Positions 36,295 through 45,099 of a stretch of 64,000 bases of DNA are shown here, piece after piece. The notes under the pieces are model-generated. The model was not told the DNA's origin. It made no database searches and was given only the letters and a program-made list of their open reading frames with translations. Numbering within the stretch: position 1 is the first letter of the stretch; each line of letters opens with the position of its first letter. The DNA is from Massiliimalia sp050943535 (GTDB lineage Bacteria > Bacillota > Clostridia > Oscillospirales > Ruminococcaceae). The stretch spans positions 124,001 to 188,000 of the forward strand of contig JBMNPJ010000003.1 in the NCBI GenBank assembly GCA_050943535.1, in the 5' to 3' direction. A program made the position numbers and the translations under genes.

Positions 36295-37113
36295 ATGGGA
36301 CAGATACCAAATTCCTTTAAGGTAGTTACCTTTAATCTGCGCAAAGACAGTGTGATGGATCTGCAGAATCGTTGGACCAGACGTCGGAAAATGGTAATGG
36401 ACTTTATCCAGAATTCTGGAGCCGCTGTGATTGGGGTACAGGAACTGATGCCTCATATGAAACAGGACATGCTCCGTCGTTTGGATAATTACAGTATTTT
36501 TGGGATGGGAAGAAGCAAAAAAATCTTCAATGAACATTCAGACATTCTGGTGAATAATGATGATGTTGAAGTGGACTTTTCAAAAACCATTTGGCTTTCT
36601 AAACATCCTGAAAAGATGGGCAGCCGGGCCTTTTTGGCGTTTTTCCCGCGGATCTGTACTATATGTGAAGTAAAATTTAAAGATACCGGAAGAAAAATCC
36701 GGGTATTTAACGCTCATTTTGATCATATCTCTCAGTGGGCTCGGGAAATTGGAGTAGAAATGATTTTGCGGTATATGGCAAAATTTCAAAAAGAGGAACC
36801 AATGCCCATGGTTTTGATGGGGGACTTTAATGTAAAACCCACCAACCGTTTGATCACAAAACTGCGTAAAAATTTAAATGATTACAACATCCATCTGGTT
36901 GATGCGTATCATTATATTCATCAGGGGTGCTCTCCCATTAATACCTATCACGGGTTTAAAGGGAAAAAAGACGGCACTCTTCAGCTAGACTATATTTTTG
37001 TATCTGATGATCTGCAGGTTCTCAATACCTATGTGGATCGTACCCACGAGCACGGCAGATATTTATCCGATCATTATCCTATGGTGGCTACCTTGCAGTT
37101 TAAAAACAGCTGA
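36295..37113 (+). CDS. endonuclease/exonuclease/phosphatase (EEP) family protein
   Basis: 272 aa from ATG 36295. The DNase I-like fold is shown by FNLRKD, GVQELM (metal-binding Glu), MGDFNVKP (Asp/Asn) and a final SDHYP (catalytic His). Members cut DNA or dephosphorylate lipids or sugars; no signal peptide is seen with this start, so a cytoplasmic role is likely. The upstream in-frame ATG 36136 precedes the promoter and is rejected. Confidence 0.82.
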   Translation: MGQIPNSFKVVTFNLRKDSVMDLQNRWTRRRKMVMDFIQNSGAAVIGVQELMPHMKQDMLRRLDNYSIFGMGRSKKIFNEHSDILVNNDDVEVDFSKTIWLSKHPEKMGSRAFLAFFPRICTICEVKFKDTGRKIRVFNAHFDHISQWAREIGVEMILRYMAKFQKEEPMPMVLMGDFNVKPTNRLITKLRKNLNDYNIHLVDAYHYIHQGCSPINTYHGFKGKKDGTLQLDYIFVSDDLQVLNTYVDRTHEHGRYLSDHYPMVATLQFKNS

Positions 37114-37164
37114 GACGGAAGAAACTCCGTTCTGGAAATAGGAACTGCGATGGAAAAAGAATAG

Positions 37165-37208
37165 GGGAGTACTGAGGTCAAAAGGCCGAGGTACTCCCTT
37201 TTTGTTGT
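37165..37208 (+). terminator. intrinsic terminator
   Basis: GGGAGTAC / GTACTCCC stem extended inward by partial pairing, followed by TTTTTGTTGTTTT. Confidence 0.8.
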
Positions 37209-37330
37209 TTTAGTTTTTCAGTGCATCCCTTGGATGCAGGAAGAAAAACCCCAAAATAAGGGTTTGTTTGGCGTTTTTGCAAAAGACAGAATTGCTGAAA
37301 ATGAAAAAAAGATTTCGTCAGATTAAAATA

Positions 37331-37358
37331 TTGACTTATTTTGGTATTATTGTATAAT
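37331..37358 (+). promoter_or_regulatory. manA promoter
   Basis: TTGACT, 16 nt, TATAAT (37353-37358), about 47 nt before the start codon. Confidence 0.85.
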
Positions 37359-37404
37359 AAGAAGGAGAATATTCATTATTGTTTTGGAAAAAGGAAGGGT
37401 TTGC

Positions 37405-38370
37405 ATGGGATATCCGCTGAAATTATCTGCTCCTTTGAAAGATTACATTTGGGGCGGTCAGCGCTTAAAAAACGAATATCATAAAAAAAGTGACCTGGAA
37501 CGGGTGGCTGAAAGCTGGGAGCTTTCTTGTCATAAAGACGGTTCCAGCGTGATTGTTAACGGCGAATATGAGGGAATGTCTTTGCCGGAATATATTGAGC
37601 GGGAAGGGACCGACGTGTTGGGTACCCGGGGCGCTCAGTTTGAACATTTTCCCATGCTCATCAAACTGATTGATGCGGAAAATGATCTTTCTGTTCAGGT
37701 ACATCCGGATAACGAATATGCGATGCGGGTGGAAGGTGAATACGGAAAAACAGAAATGTGGTATATTGTGGACTGCCAGGAAGGCGCCAGCCTTTTATAT
37801 GGTTTTGACCACCCGATTACCAAAGAAGAATTTGCTCAAAGAATTGAAAATAACACATTGCTGGAAGTAACTAACCGAGTTCCGGTGAAAAAAGGGGATG
37901 TCTTCTTTATTGAATCCGGTACCCTGCATGCCATCGGAAAAGGAATTTTGATTGCAGAAATCCAGCAGAATTCCAATACAACATATCGTATTTATGATTA
38001 CGGCCGTCTGGGTGCGGATGGAAAACCACGCCAGCTTCATGTGGAAAAGGCATTGGATGTGACTCATCTGACTCGACCTGTCAGAGACTGCAAACCGCAA
38101 GGACAGCCGGAACAAAAGGATGGATATGTATCCACACTGCTTGCCCAGTGCGAGTATTTTACAGTACATCGCCTGGAAATTGAAGAGGATGCCTGCCTGT
38201 TTTCCGGAGCAGAAACCTTCCAGTCATTATTGGTGCTGGATGGAGAGCTGGAACTGGATTATGGCTTTGGAAGCTTGGGTCTGATTAAAGGTGACAGTGT
38301 GTTTATTCCCGCCAATATGGGGGATTATGAGCTGATCGGTTACGGCACCGTGATTCTCAGCGAAGTTTAA
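37405..38370 (+). CDS. manA: mannose-6-phosphate isomerase, class I
   Basis: The 321-aa zinc cupin enzyme interconverts mannose-6-P and fructose-6-P. It opens YPLKLSAPLKDYIWGGQRL and carries QVHPDNEYA (zinc-binding His) and the ESGTLHAIGKG motif. This is the short bacterial form of the family. Start 37405 follows AAGGAAGGG. It lies just before a ROK sugar kinase, which makes a small sugar-phosphate unit. Confidence 0.9.
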   Translation: MGYPLKLSAPLKDYIWGGQRLKNEYHKKSDLERVAESWELSCHKDGSSVIVNGEYEGMSLPEYIEREGTDVLGTRGAQFEHFPMLIKLIDAENDLSVQVHPDNEYAMRVEGEYGKTEMWYIVDCQEGASLLYGFDHPITKEEFAQRIENNTLLEVTNRVPVKKGDVFFIESGTLHAIGKGILIAEIQQNSNTTYRIYDYGRLGADGKPRQLHVEKALDVTHLTRPVRDCKPQGQPEQKDGYVSTLLAQCEYFTVHRLEIEEDACLFSGAETFQSLLVLDGELELDYGFGSLGLIKGDSVFIPANMGDYELIGYGTVILSEV

Positions 38371-38437
38371 TTTTGTTAAAATTTTCTTTCGCCAGTGGAG
38401 GGAGAAAATAACATAGAGTGTAAAGGAGACAGTAAAC

Positions 38438-39397
38438 ATGAAATATTATGTAGGGATTGACTTGGGCGGCACCAATATTGTGGCAGGTGTTGTAGACGAA
38501 AACTATAACATTCTGGTAAAAGAAAGCGTAAAAACCAATCTGCCACGTCCTGCAGAAGAAGTAATTGCAGATATGATCGCAGTTACTAAAAAAGCAGTAG
38601 AAAGTGCAAATCTGACCATGGATCAGATCGAAAGCGTAGGTGTTGGTACTCCAGGTACTGCAAATAAAGATACCGGTATTGTTGAATACTCCAACAACCT
38701 GCAGTGGAATGATGTTCCTCTGGTAGAAATGCTCCAGAAAGGACTCAACAAAACCATTTACATTGAAAACGACGCAAATGCAGCTGCATTTGGTGAATAT
38801 ATGGCAGGCGCAGGAAAAGGCTATAATTCTCTGATTGCAATTACTCTGGGAACCGGCGTTGGCGGCGGCGTAATCACCGACGGCAAAATTCTGACCGGAT
38901 TCAGCTATGCTGGTGCAGAATTGGGACACAGCGTTATTGTTGCACACGGCAGAAAATGTACCTGCGGCAGAGAAGGCTGTCTGGAAGCTTATACTTCTGC
39001 AACTGGTTTGATCAACCTGACCAAAGAAGCAATGGAAGCTGACAAAGATTCTGCTATGTGGGAAATCTGCGGCGGCGACATCAATAAAGTAAACGGCAAA
39101 ACTGCTTTTGACGGTATGAGAAAAGGCGATGCTGCTGGTACAAAAGTAGTAGATGATTATATTGATTATCTGGCAATTGGGATTGCTAACTACATCAATA
39201 TTTTCCAGCCTCAGGTAATCTGCATCGGCGGCGGTATTTGTAAAGAAGGGGATACCCTGATTAAACCGCTGACTGAAAAAGTAATGCCTCAGACTTATGC
39301 AAGAAAACCAGAAAACCGCACTAAGATTATTGTAGCGGAACTGGGCAACGACGCAGGAATTATCGGCGCAGCTTTGCTGGGAATGGAAAAGAAATAA
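38438..39397 (+). CDS. glcK: ROK-family glucokinase
   Basis: The 319-aa kinase has phosphate loop DLGGTN (8-13) and the ROK zinc motif CTCGREGCLE (C174, C176, C181). Phosphorylation of glucose by ATP is the most likely reaction; other hexoses are possible. RBS AAAGGAGAC. It sits 67 nt after manA and has its own terminator. A long antisense open frame on the other strand is only a shadow of its codon bias. Confidence 0.88.
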   Translation: MKYYVGIDLGGTNIVAGVVDENYNILVKESVKTNLPRPAEEVIADMIAVTKKAVESANLTMDQIESVGVGTPGTANKDTGIVEYSNNLQWNDVPLVEMLQKGLNKTIYIENDANAAAFGEYMAGAGKGYNSLIAITLGTGVGGGVITDGKILTGFSYAGAELGHSVIVAHGRKCTCGREGCLEAYTSATGLINLTKEAMEADKDSAMWEICGGDINKVNGKTAFDGMRKGDAAGTKVVDDYIDYLAIGIANYINIFQPQVICIGGGICKEGDTLIKPLTEKVMPQTYARKPENRTKIIVAELGNDAGIIGAALLGMEKK

Positions 39398-39416
39398 GAT
39401 TTGATATGTTGTTTCA

Positions 39417-39446
39417 GGGCGGACCGGTAGCGTCCGCCCTTTTTTC
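39417..39446 (+). terminator. terminator after the ROK kinase
   Basis: GGGCGGAC, a 7-nt loop, GTCCGCCC, then TTTTTTC. Confidence 0.92.
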
Positions 39447-39463
39447 AGAAAGGAATCGATGTG

Positions 39464-40441
39464 ATGAAAACATTTCAGGTGTCCTGTACCGGCGGGAGTC
39501 TGCACATTTCCAAACTGATTTTTGGAACCACCTATTTGGGGAATATGGATCATCCAGAAGAGGGATACCGGCAGATGGACCGGTATTTGGAACTGGGCGG
39601 AAACTGCATTGATACTGCCCGGGTCTATTCCAATCTGGCGCCAGAGGATAAACGTCCCAGTGAGGAAGTAATTGGGGACTGGATGCGGCACAGCGGGATT
39701 CGCCGGCAGGTGATCCTCTCTACCAAAGGAGGACATCCTCCTTATGGGAAGATGAAGGAGTCCAGGCTCAATGCAAAAGAACTGGAATATGATCTGTCTC
39801 AAAGCCTGACGGCACTGAATACAGATTATGTGGATCTATACTGGCTGCACCGGGATCATCCGGATTGCTGTCTGCCGGAAGTTATGGAAACGCTGCACAG
39901 TTTTGTGAAACAGGGAATGGTAAAGACGATCGGTGCTTCTAACTGGAGCTTTGAGCGGATAAAAGAGGCCAATCAATATGCTGTGGAACATGGATTGACG
40001 CCATTTACTTCCAGCCAAATCCAGTGGTCTTTGGCAACAACCACCCCGGAATCTCTGCATGACGATACGCTGGTTTGCGTCAATGAGCAAAACTACGCCC
40101 AGTATCTGACACAGGGAATGCCGTTGTTTGCATTTAATGCACAGGCAAAAGGATTGTTTTCTAAATTGGCAGAAGGGGAACAAGCACTGACCCCAAAAAT
40201 TAAAACCCGCTTTTTAGGGGAAGAAAATCGGGAAATCAACCTGAGAAAATGGGAAAAGGTGCAGCAGCTTTGTAAAAAGTACGGGGTAAGCCCTGCAGTT
40301 ATCTCATTGGCGTATATTACCTGTAATCCTCTTACAGCCGGGGCGATTATCGGATGCTCTACACTGGCGCAGCTGGAAGATTCTATGGGGGCAGCTGATT
40401 TTGAACTGACACCTGAGGAAATCAATTGGTTAGGAGAATAG
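39464..40441 (+). CDS. aldo/keto reductase
   Basis: About 325 aa, with the (beta/alpha)8 oxidoreductase layout: the catalytic D/Y region CIDTARVYSN, then DYVDLYWLHRDHP, the typical mid-barrel strand, and IGCSTLAQLEDS near the end. NADPH-dependent carbonyl reduction is assumed from the family. A GTG at 39461 is an alternative start. It overlaps the SD of the next gene, so the two are cotranscribed. Confidence 0.87.
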   Translation: MKTFQVSCTGGSLHISKLIFGTTYLGNMDHPEEGYRQMDRYLELGGNCIDTARVYSNLAPEDKRPSEEVIGDWMRHSGIRRQVILSTKGGHPPYGKMKESRLNAKELEYDLSQSLTALNTDYVDLYWLHRDHPDCCLPEVMETLHSFVKQGMVKTIGASNWSFERIKEANQYAVEHGLTPFTSSQIQWSLATTTPESLHDDTLVCVNEQNYAQYLTQGMPLFAFNAQAKGLFSKLAEGEQALTPKIKTRFLGEENREINLRKWEKVQQLCKKYGVSPAVISLAYITCNPLTAGAIIGCSTLAQLEDSMGAADFELTPEEINWLGE

Positions 40442-40446
40442 AAAAT

Positions 40447-41535
40447 ATGGGATTTTTTGATCTCTTTAAAAAGAAAAAACATTTAGAAGAAACCGCTTCT
40501 CCGGAGAAACAGGAACCTGTTCAGAAAGAAGCAGAACCGGAAAAAACGGCGGTAGAAGATGTACCGGAAGAAGCAAAGGAAAATACAGAAATGAATGCAG
40601 ATTCTTTGCAGGAAGATCTGCCCAATCCGGAAGATGCAGCAATTAAATACAGCGGGGATAAAATCCTGGGATTTGCTCTGCTCAACGATAAGGAATTTGA
40701 TATTCAGCAGTTCCGACTGAATTTAAAGCGGGACTGGGATGTGGAACCGGAAATGAAGATGAAAAACAATGGACTTGTCAATCTTGCGTTTATGATTTCC
40801 GGCATGAGCTTTTTGCTGACCCATATGCCTGCACCAGTACCTAATCATGAAGCGGAACGGGCAGCACGCTATAATTACTTGTGGAAAGGCGGTCAGGAAG
40901 CAGTAGCCGGTCACCAGTCTTTTGTAGTGGTTGCACTGCTGCAAAACCCTTGTCAGGACCGTGTAAGAACCTGTACTCAGTACACCAAGGTGTGTGGTGC
41001 GCTGATGGGACTGCCAAATGCCTGTGCCATGTTCATGGGCGGTCAAAACTTGGTAATCAGTGCTGAAGAATACCGGAAAAATATTGCTGCCATGAAAAAG
41101 GCAGATGAAGATGGAAAACGTTATTTCCCCATTCAGATGTGGGTTCATATTGGGCTGGCACGGGGCAAAAACGGCGGATGCGGATATACCTATGGGCTGA
41201 AAGATTTTGGGAAAAAGGAAATCGAAATTATCGATCATCTGGTTCCTCCCATGCAGATGTATCAGCTGATCAGCATGATGTCCTATCTGTTTGTAGTCAA
41301 TGATGTACAGCTTCAGGATGGGCTCCGAATTCGTCTGGATGAAAAGGTCACAGTAACTTTGAAATTATCTGCAGGGGTGTTTGTGCGCGGGGAAACCTTT
41401 AAAGTAATCTTCCCTCAGCAAGCTGCCCAGAATGGAGAACATCCTCAGGATGAGGTAAACAACAGTCAGGAAGAAAACGCTGAAAAAACTTCTGAGGAAT
41501 CCCATACAGAAGAAGGGGAAACCAAAGAGGATTGA
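40447..41535 (+). CDS. DUF4261 domain-containing protein
   Basis: 362 aa. The N-terminal 75 residues are charged and low-complexity (K-rich then E/P-rich). The central part (about 78-325) fits the DUF4261 family, with FALLNDKEFDIQQF, MSFLLTHMPAPVP and the VGGALMGLPNACAMFMGG-like core (here CGALMGLPNACAMFMGG). The C-tail is again acidic. The function of the family is not known to me. It starts 6 nt after the aldo/keto reductase stop. Confidence 0.75.
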   Translation: MGFFDLFKKKKHLEETASPEKQEPVQKEAEPEKTAVEDVPEEAKENTEMNADSLQEDLPNPEDAAIKYSGDKILGFALLNDKEFDIQQFRLNLKRDWDVEPEMKMKNNGLVNLAFMISGMSFLLTHMPAPVPNHEAERAARYNYLWKGGQEAVAGHQSFVVVALLQNPCQDRVRTCTQYTKVCGALMGLPNACAMFMGGQNLVISAEEYRKNIAAMKKADEDGKRYFPIQMWVHIGLARGKNGGCGYTYGLKDFGKKEIEIIDHLVPPMQMYQLISMMSYLFVVNDVQLQDGLRIRLDEKVTVTLKLSAGVFVRGETFKVIFPQQAAQNGEHPQDEVNNSQEENAEKTSEESHTEEGETKED

Positions 41536-41590
41536 CACAGAGCGATTTTGAAATCGTAAAGATAAACTTGAAACAGAAAAGTGAAGCATA

Positions 41591-41645
41591 AAAGCCGGCA
41601 CCTTTGAGAGCATATAAAAGCTCAAAAGGTGCCGGCTTTGTTATC
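41591..41645. terminator. intrinsic terminator, long stem
   Basis: AAAGCCGGCACCTTT...GAGC pairs with GCTC...AAAGGTGCCGGCTTT (41591-41639). It lies between convergent genes. Confidence 0.85.
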
Positions 41646-41700
41646 TTATTTTACATCCTGTTTTTTCGTAGTATGCCTTGAGGCGATCTCCTTTTACAGG

Positions 41701-42129
41701 TTACATTAAATCTTTTTTTAAGATTACTCCTGCCTCACAGGGGACATCTTCCAGGGCGTGCTGAGAAACCATAACAGAATAGCCGCAGTTTTGAAAAAAC
41801 TTCACGGTTTTCTGCTGACTTTCAATATAGATCGTTTCCAAATCCATTTTTTTAGCCCGCTTTTCTATCATGGAAAGCAGCATTTCTCCATATCCCTGGC
41901 GCTGAAAATCCGGATGAATCAACAGGTGATGGACATATCCGTCTTCTGACAGATCGATCAATCCAATGATGGTTCCGCTTAAATCAATCAGAAGATGGCG
42001 GTCAGGAAGCTCTCCGTGAGAGAACGGAAAAGAGGAATGCTCCTGATCCGGAAAACAGGCGCTAAACAGCGTCATAATGGAAGTTAAGTCGTGAATCGTA
42101 CCGTGACGGACAAGAATTTCGCTTTGCAT
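41701..42129 (-). CDS. GNAT-family N-acetyltransferase
   Basis: 142 aa. VHHLLIHPDFQRQGYGEMLLSMI (middle) is the acetyl-CoA motif, followed by TVKFFQNCGYSV. It starts 24 nt after nhaC stops, behind AAAGGAAG, so it shares that message. The substrate is unknown. Confidence 0.8.
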   Translation of the reverse strand: MQSEILVRHGTIHDLTSIMTLFSACFPDQEHSSFPFSHGELPDRHLLIDLSGTIIGLIDLSEDGYVHHLLIHPDFQRQGYGEMLLSMIEKRAKKMDLETIYIESQQKTVKFFQNCGYSVMVSQHALEDVPCEAGVILKKDLM

Positions 42130-42152
42130 AGTATTTTTCTTCCTTTACTGGA

Positions 42153-43712
42153 TCAGTGGTGTACCTGAGAATAGTCGATAGATTGGTTTTTAAAGCTGAG
42201 TTTGCTGATTAAGAACACAGAGATGACCATGATGGAAATAGAGACAATCAGCGGAATCAATGGGGATTTTAAAATACCCATTAAAAGGTATCCAATCGCG
42301 CAGCAGCCTGCTGCTAAACCAGCATAAACCAGCTGGGTGGATACATGATCTACATGGTTGCATCCTGCTCCAGTGGAGGAAAGGATGGTGGTATCAGAGA
42401 TTGGGGAAACGTGGTCTCCAAATACAGCACCTGCTAAAATGGCACCGAATACAGGGATCAACATAGCGGCAGTGTCAGCAGTAGAGCAGATAGCTGCACC
42501 GATAGGGATCAACAGAGCCATGGTACCCCAGGAAGTTCCGGTAGCAAATCCCAGAAAAGCAGCTACCAGAAAAACGACAAACGGCATCAGTTCCGGAGGG
42601 AAATTGGAGGACTGTACCAGGTTGCCTACAAATCCCCCAGTGTTTAAGTAGTCCTGACTGCAGATCCCGCCGATCGTCCAGGCTAGAATCAAAATCGTAA
42701 AGGCAGGAACCATAGAACGAATCCCCTCGGTAATGCTGGACATAAATTCGGAGAATGTGAGGATTTTGCGGGGTAAGAACAATAAAAATGCCACAATCAA
42801 AGCGCCAAAACTTCCCATTACCAGTGACAGTGCAGAGTCACAGTATCCGAAGGACTCTACAAAACTGTGTTCACCGGAGAAGAATCCGCCGGTATAGCTC
42901 ATGGCAAGAACGGTGAGAATAATCAGGGAAATAATAGGGATCAACAGATCTAAAACCCGCCCTTTTTCAGAAACTGTAGGAAGTTCATCCGGATTGGAAG
43001 CCACGGCAGAACCGGAGGTAAGATCTCCCCGTTCAATGGCGTTCTTTTCAAATTGTTTCATAGGGCCAAAATTGATTTTCGTGGAACAGACCAGAATTAC
43101 CATCAGGATGGTAACAATGGCATACAGATTGTAGGGAATGGTCTGTACAAAAGTAGTCATCCCGTTATCTGCTCCCGCCTGCTGCATATAGGTAGCCACA
43201 GAAGCTCCCCAGCTGGAAATTGGTGCAATAATGCAGATGGGTGCAGCGGTAGCGTCTAACAGATACGCTAACTTTGCTCGGGAGATCCGGTGTTTATCGG
43301 TAACTGGACGCATAACGGTACCTACAGTCAGGCAGTTAAAATAGTCGTCAATAAAAATGACTGCCCCCAGTGCAGCAGTGGCTAAAGAAGCTCCCCGGCG
43401 AGATTTGATTTTTTGTACCGCCCATTTTCCGTAAGCGGTAGATCCTCCCGCCTTGGTGACCAGAACCACCAGAGCGCCTAACAGACCTAAGAAAATCAAG
43501 ATATTGACATTGGAGCCAATTTTTTCACCCATAATTCCAAAGGTGGTGGTTACAGTTTCTACTAGATTTCCGCCGCAGAATACCACAGCTCCTGCAAAAA
43601 TACCAATCATCAGGGAAGAGAGAACTTCCTTGGTCAGCAAGGCTAAAATAATGGCGATTAGCGGAGGAAGGATGGAAAACCACCCTGCGTTGGGCATGGT
43701 TAAAGCGTCCAT
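42153..43712 (-). CDS. nhaC: Na+/H+ antiporter, NhaC family
   Basis: The 519-aa membrane protein has about 12 helices, with repeated conserved stretches such as FIDDYFNCLTVGTVMRPVTD and GDHVSPISDTTILSSTGAGCNHVDHV, which in this family line the ion path. Exchange of Na+ (or a Na+-linked organic acid) for H+ is expected. The start follows AAAGGATG. Upstream lies a 16-nt palindrome (43750-43765). Confidence 0.87.
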   Translation of the reverse strand: MDALTMPNAGWFSILPPLIAIILALLTKEVLSSLMIGIFAGAVVFCGGNLVETVTTTFGIMGEKIGSNVNILIFLGLLGALVVLVTKAGGSTAYGKWAVQKIKSRRGASLATAALGAVIFIDDYFNCLTVGTVMRPVTDKHRISRAKLAYLLDATAAPICIIAPISSWGASVATYMQQAGADNGMTTFVQTIPYNLYAIVTILMVILVCSTKINFGPMKQFEKNAIERGDLTSGSAVASNPDELPTVSEKGRVLDLLIPIISLIILTVLAMSYTGGFFSGEHSFVESFGYCDSALSLVMGSFGALIVAFLLFLPRKILTFSEFMSSITEGIRSMVPAFTILILAWTIGGICSQDYLNTGGFVGNLVQSSNFPPELMPFVVFLVAAFLGFATGTSWGTMALLIPIGAAICSTADTAAMLIPVFGAILAGAVFGDHVSPISDTTILSSTGAGCNHVDHVSTQLVYAGLAAGCCAIGYLLMGILKSPLIPLIVSISIMVISVFLISKLSFKNQSIDYSQVHH

Positions 43713-43837
43713 AGATATTCATCCTTTCGTTGTTTTGACAGCATCAACGTAATACAAGTATTACTGTAAAACAAGTTTCGCTGCAAAAACAGTTATTTCG
43801 AATATCAATATATCATTTTTATGAATAAAAAGCAAGA

Positions 43838-44236
43838 TTATTGTGAATCTGCGGTTTTTTTGGAACAGTGCTGAGGCGAATTTTTTCGATGAAGCAATTC
43901 TTTGGTTCCAATCAGCAGAACAAAAGCACCAAACAGTTTTCGAAGCAGCTGTTCCGGGAGAAATTGGGAAAGAATCAGGCCTATGATGACACCGATGATT
44001 CCATATAAAATACTTTTCTTTACGATCTCTTTTTCGATGAGTTTGTGCTTCCAATGGAGAAAGACAGACACAGCGGAAATAGGAAGAAAAAACGTGAGAT
44101 TCAATAGCTGACTTTCCAATGTGCCAAGCGTGGTGAAAAATGTCAGTAAAATCAATAGGATAAATCCTCCGCCTAATCCCATGGAGGCGGTCAGTCCGGC
44201 GAAGAATCCTCCGATGGAATACCAAAGCAAATTCAT
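43838..44236 (-). CDS. half-size TauE/SafE (TSUP) transporter, second subunit
   Basis: 132 aa from ATG 44236, which overlaps the stop of the upstream partner (ATGA). Four hydrophobic segments; GFFAGLTASMGLGGGFILL is the N-terminal TSUP half motif. Full TSUP proteins have about 250 aa and 8 helices, so this is one half. The family exports sulfite or organosulfonates; the substrate here is unknown. Confidence 0.75.
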   Translation of the reverse strand: MNLLWYSIGGFFAGLTASMGLGGGFILLILLTFFTTLGTLESQLLNLTFFLPISAVSVFLHWKHKLIEKEIVKKSILYGIIGVIIGLILSQFLPEQLLRKLFGAFVLLIGTKELLHRKNSPQHCSKKTADSQ

Positions 44237-44643
44237 AGCAGCATTCTTACCCCTGAATAAATTAAAAGTGCACCGAATACCCGGCGCAGAAGATGGTTGG
44301 GGATTTTTTGGAGAAGAAACGCTCCGCAAGCGGAGCCCAGGATTCCCCATGGGAGCAGGGATAACAAAAAATCCCAGTGAATGGGTACATTTTGACTCCA
44401 GTATCCCAATGCACTTGCAATGCTCAGGGGCAGAATCATGGCCACGGAAGTGGCGTGGGCTTTTTGAGGGGGAAGCTTTAGGTGTTCCAACATAGGGACT
44501 AAAGCAATGCCTCCGCCGGATCCAAACAGTCCATTCAGTGTTCCTGCAACGATTCCCAATAAGTACGATTTGTGATTTTTTTCTTTATTTATACTGTTTG
44601 TTGTTGAAATAGGATAAAAAATCTCGGTTTTTGAAAGATGCAT
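44233..44643 (-). CDS. half-size TauE/SafE (TSUP) transporter, first subunit
   Basis: 136 aa from ATG 44643 behind AGAAAGGAT; an upstream in-frame extension lacks an SD. LLGIVAGTLNGLFGSGGGIALVP is the TSUP half motif, with about four hydrophobic segments. It is translationally coupled with the next gene; the two halves probably form a heterodimer equal to one full transporter. Confidence 0.75.
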   Translation of the reverse strand: MHLSKTEIFYPISTTNSINKEKNHKSYLLGIVAGTLNGLFGSGGGIALVPMLEHLKLPPQKAHATSVAMILPLSIASALGYWSQNVPIHWDFLLSLLPWGILGSACGAFLLQKIPNHLLRRVFGALLIYSGVRMLL

Positions 44644-44799
44644 AACAATCCTTTCTGGGACAATTTGCCGTTTTGGTTTTATTCCCATAAGCGAATCAGA
44701 GTCTTTCTTTAGTGTGTGTAAAAACCGAGGCAATATGAGGCAATATGATAAATACAACAGGAGACAGCATAAAAAGGTTAAAAGCTGAAAAAAGAGGGG

Positions 44800-44835
44800 A
44801 TAAAAAAGAACAGAAAAGCGATTGCTTTTCTGTTC
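44800..44835 (-). terminator. minus-strand terminator
   Basis: GAACAGAAAAGC / GCTTTTCTGTTC (12 bp, 4-nt loop); read on the minus strand the stem is followed by TTTTTTA. It would stop transcripts coming from tcdA. Confidence 0.8.
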
Positions 44836-44874
44836 AGCCTGTCGATAAAGTATATTACAAAAAAAGTTGCACTA

Positions 44875-44962
44875 CCAGGGGTTCACACCCCTGAACCCAA
44901 ATAGGCTGCGCCCGTGTTTTGTCAGTTGAGTGGTAAAAATGGTAATTTTCGCTTTACTGATA
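44875..44962 (-). repeat. dispersed ~87-bp intergenic repeat, copy B
   Basis: Reverse-complement partner of 3348-3434 (about 75% identical, aligned without gaps by eye). The hairpin end CAGGGGTGTGAACCCCTGG is the best conserved part. Confidence 0.7.
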
Positions 44963-45033
44963 GGGGATGAGCATAGCTTTTTGGGGTTCCAAAAGGGGAG
45001 CAAAAGTCCGAAGGACTGTTGCCTGAGCACCTT

Positions 45034-45081
45034 AGCAGTATAAATCCCCAGCGGTATTTATACTGCTTCTGTTCTTTTTAT
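45034..45081 (+). terminator. plus-strand terminator-like hairpin without a gene
   Basis: AGCAGTATAAAT / ATTTATACTGCT (12 bp) is followed by TCTGTTCTTTTT. No plus-strand ORF lies upstream, so either it ends a small RNA or the T-run is chance. Confidence 0.55.
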
Positions 45082-45099
45082 AAAGAGAAATCATGAATT

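Noticed and set aside
38357..39802. 481-codon open frame on the minus strand opposite the ROK kinase
   Set aside because: It lies antisense to a gene with clear motifs, has no SD, and its translation is rich in Cys/His/Phe without domain patterns, as expected of a codon-bias shadow.
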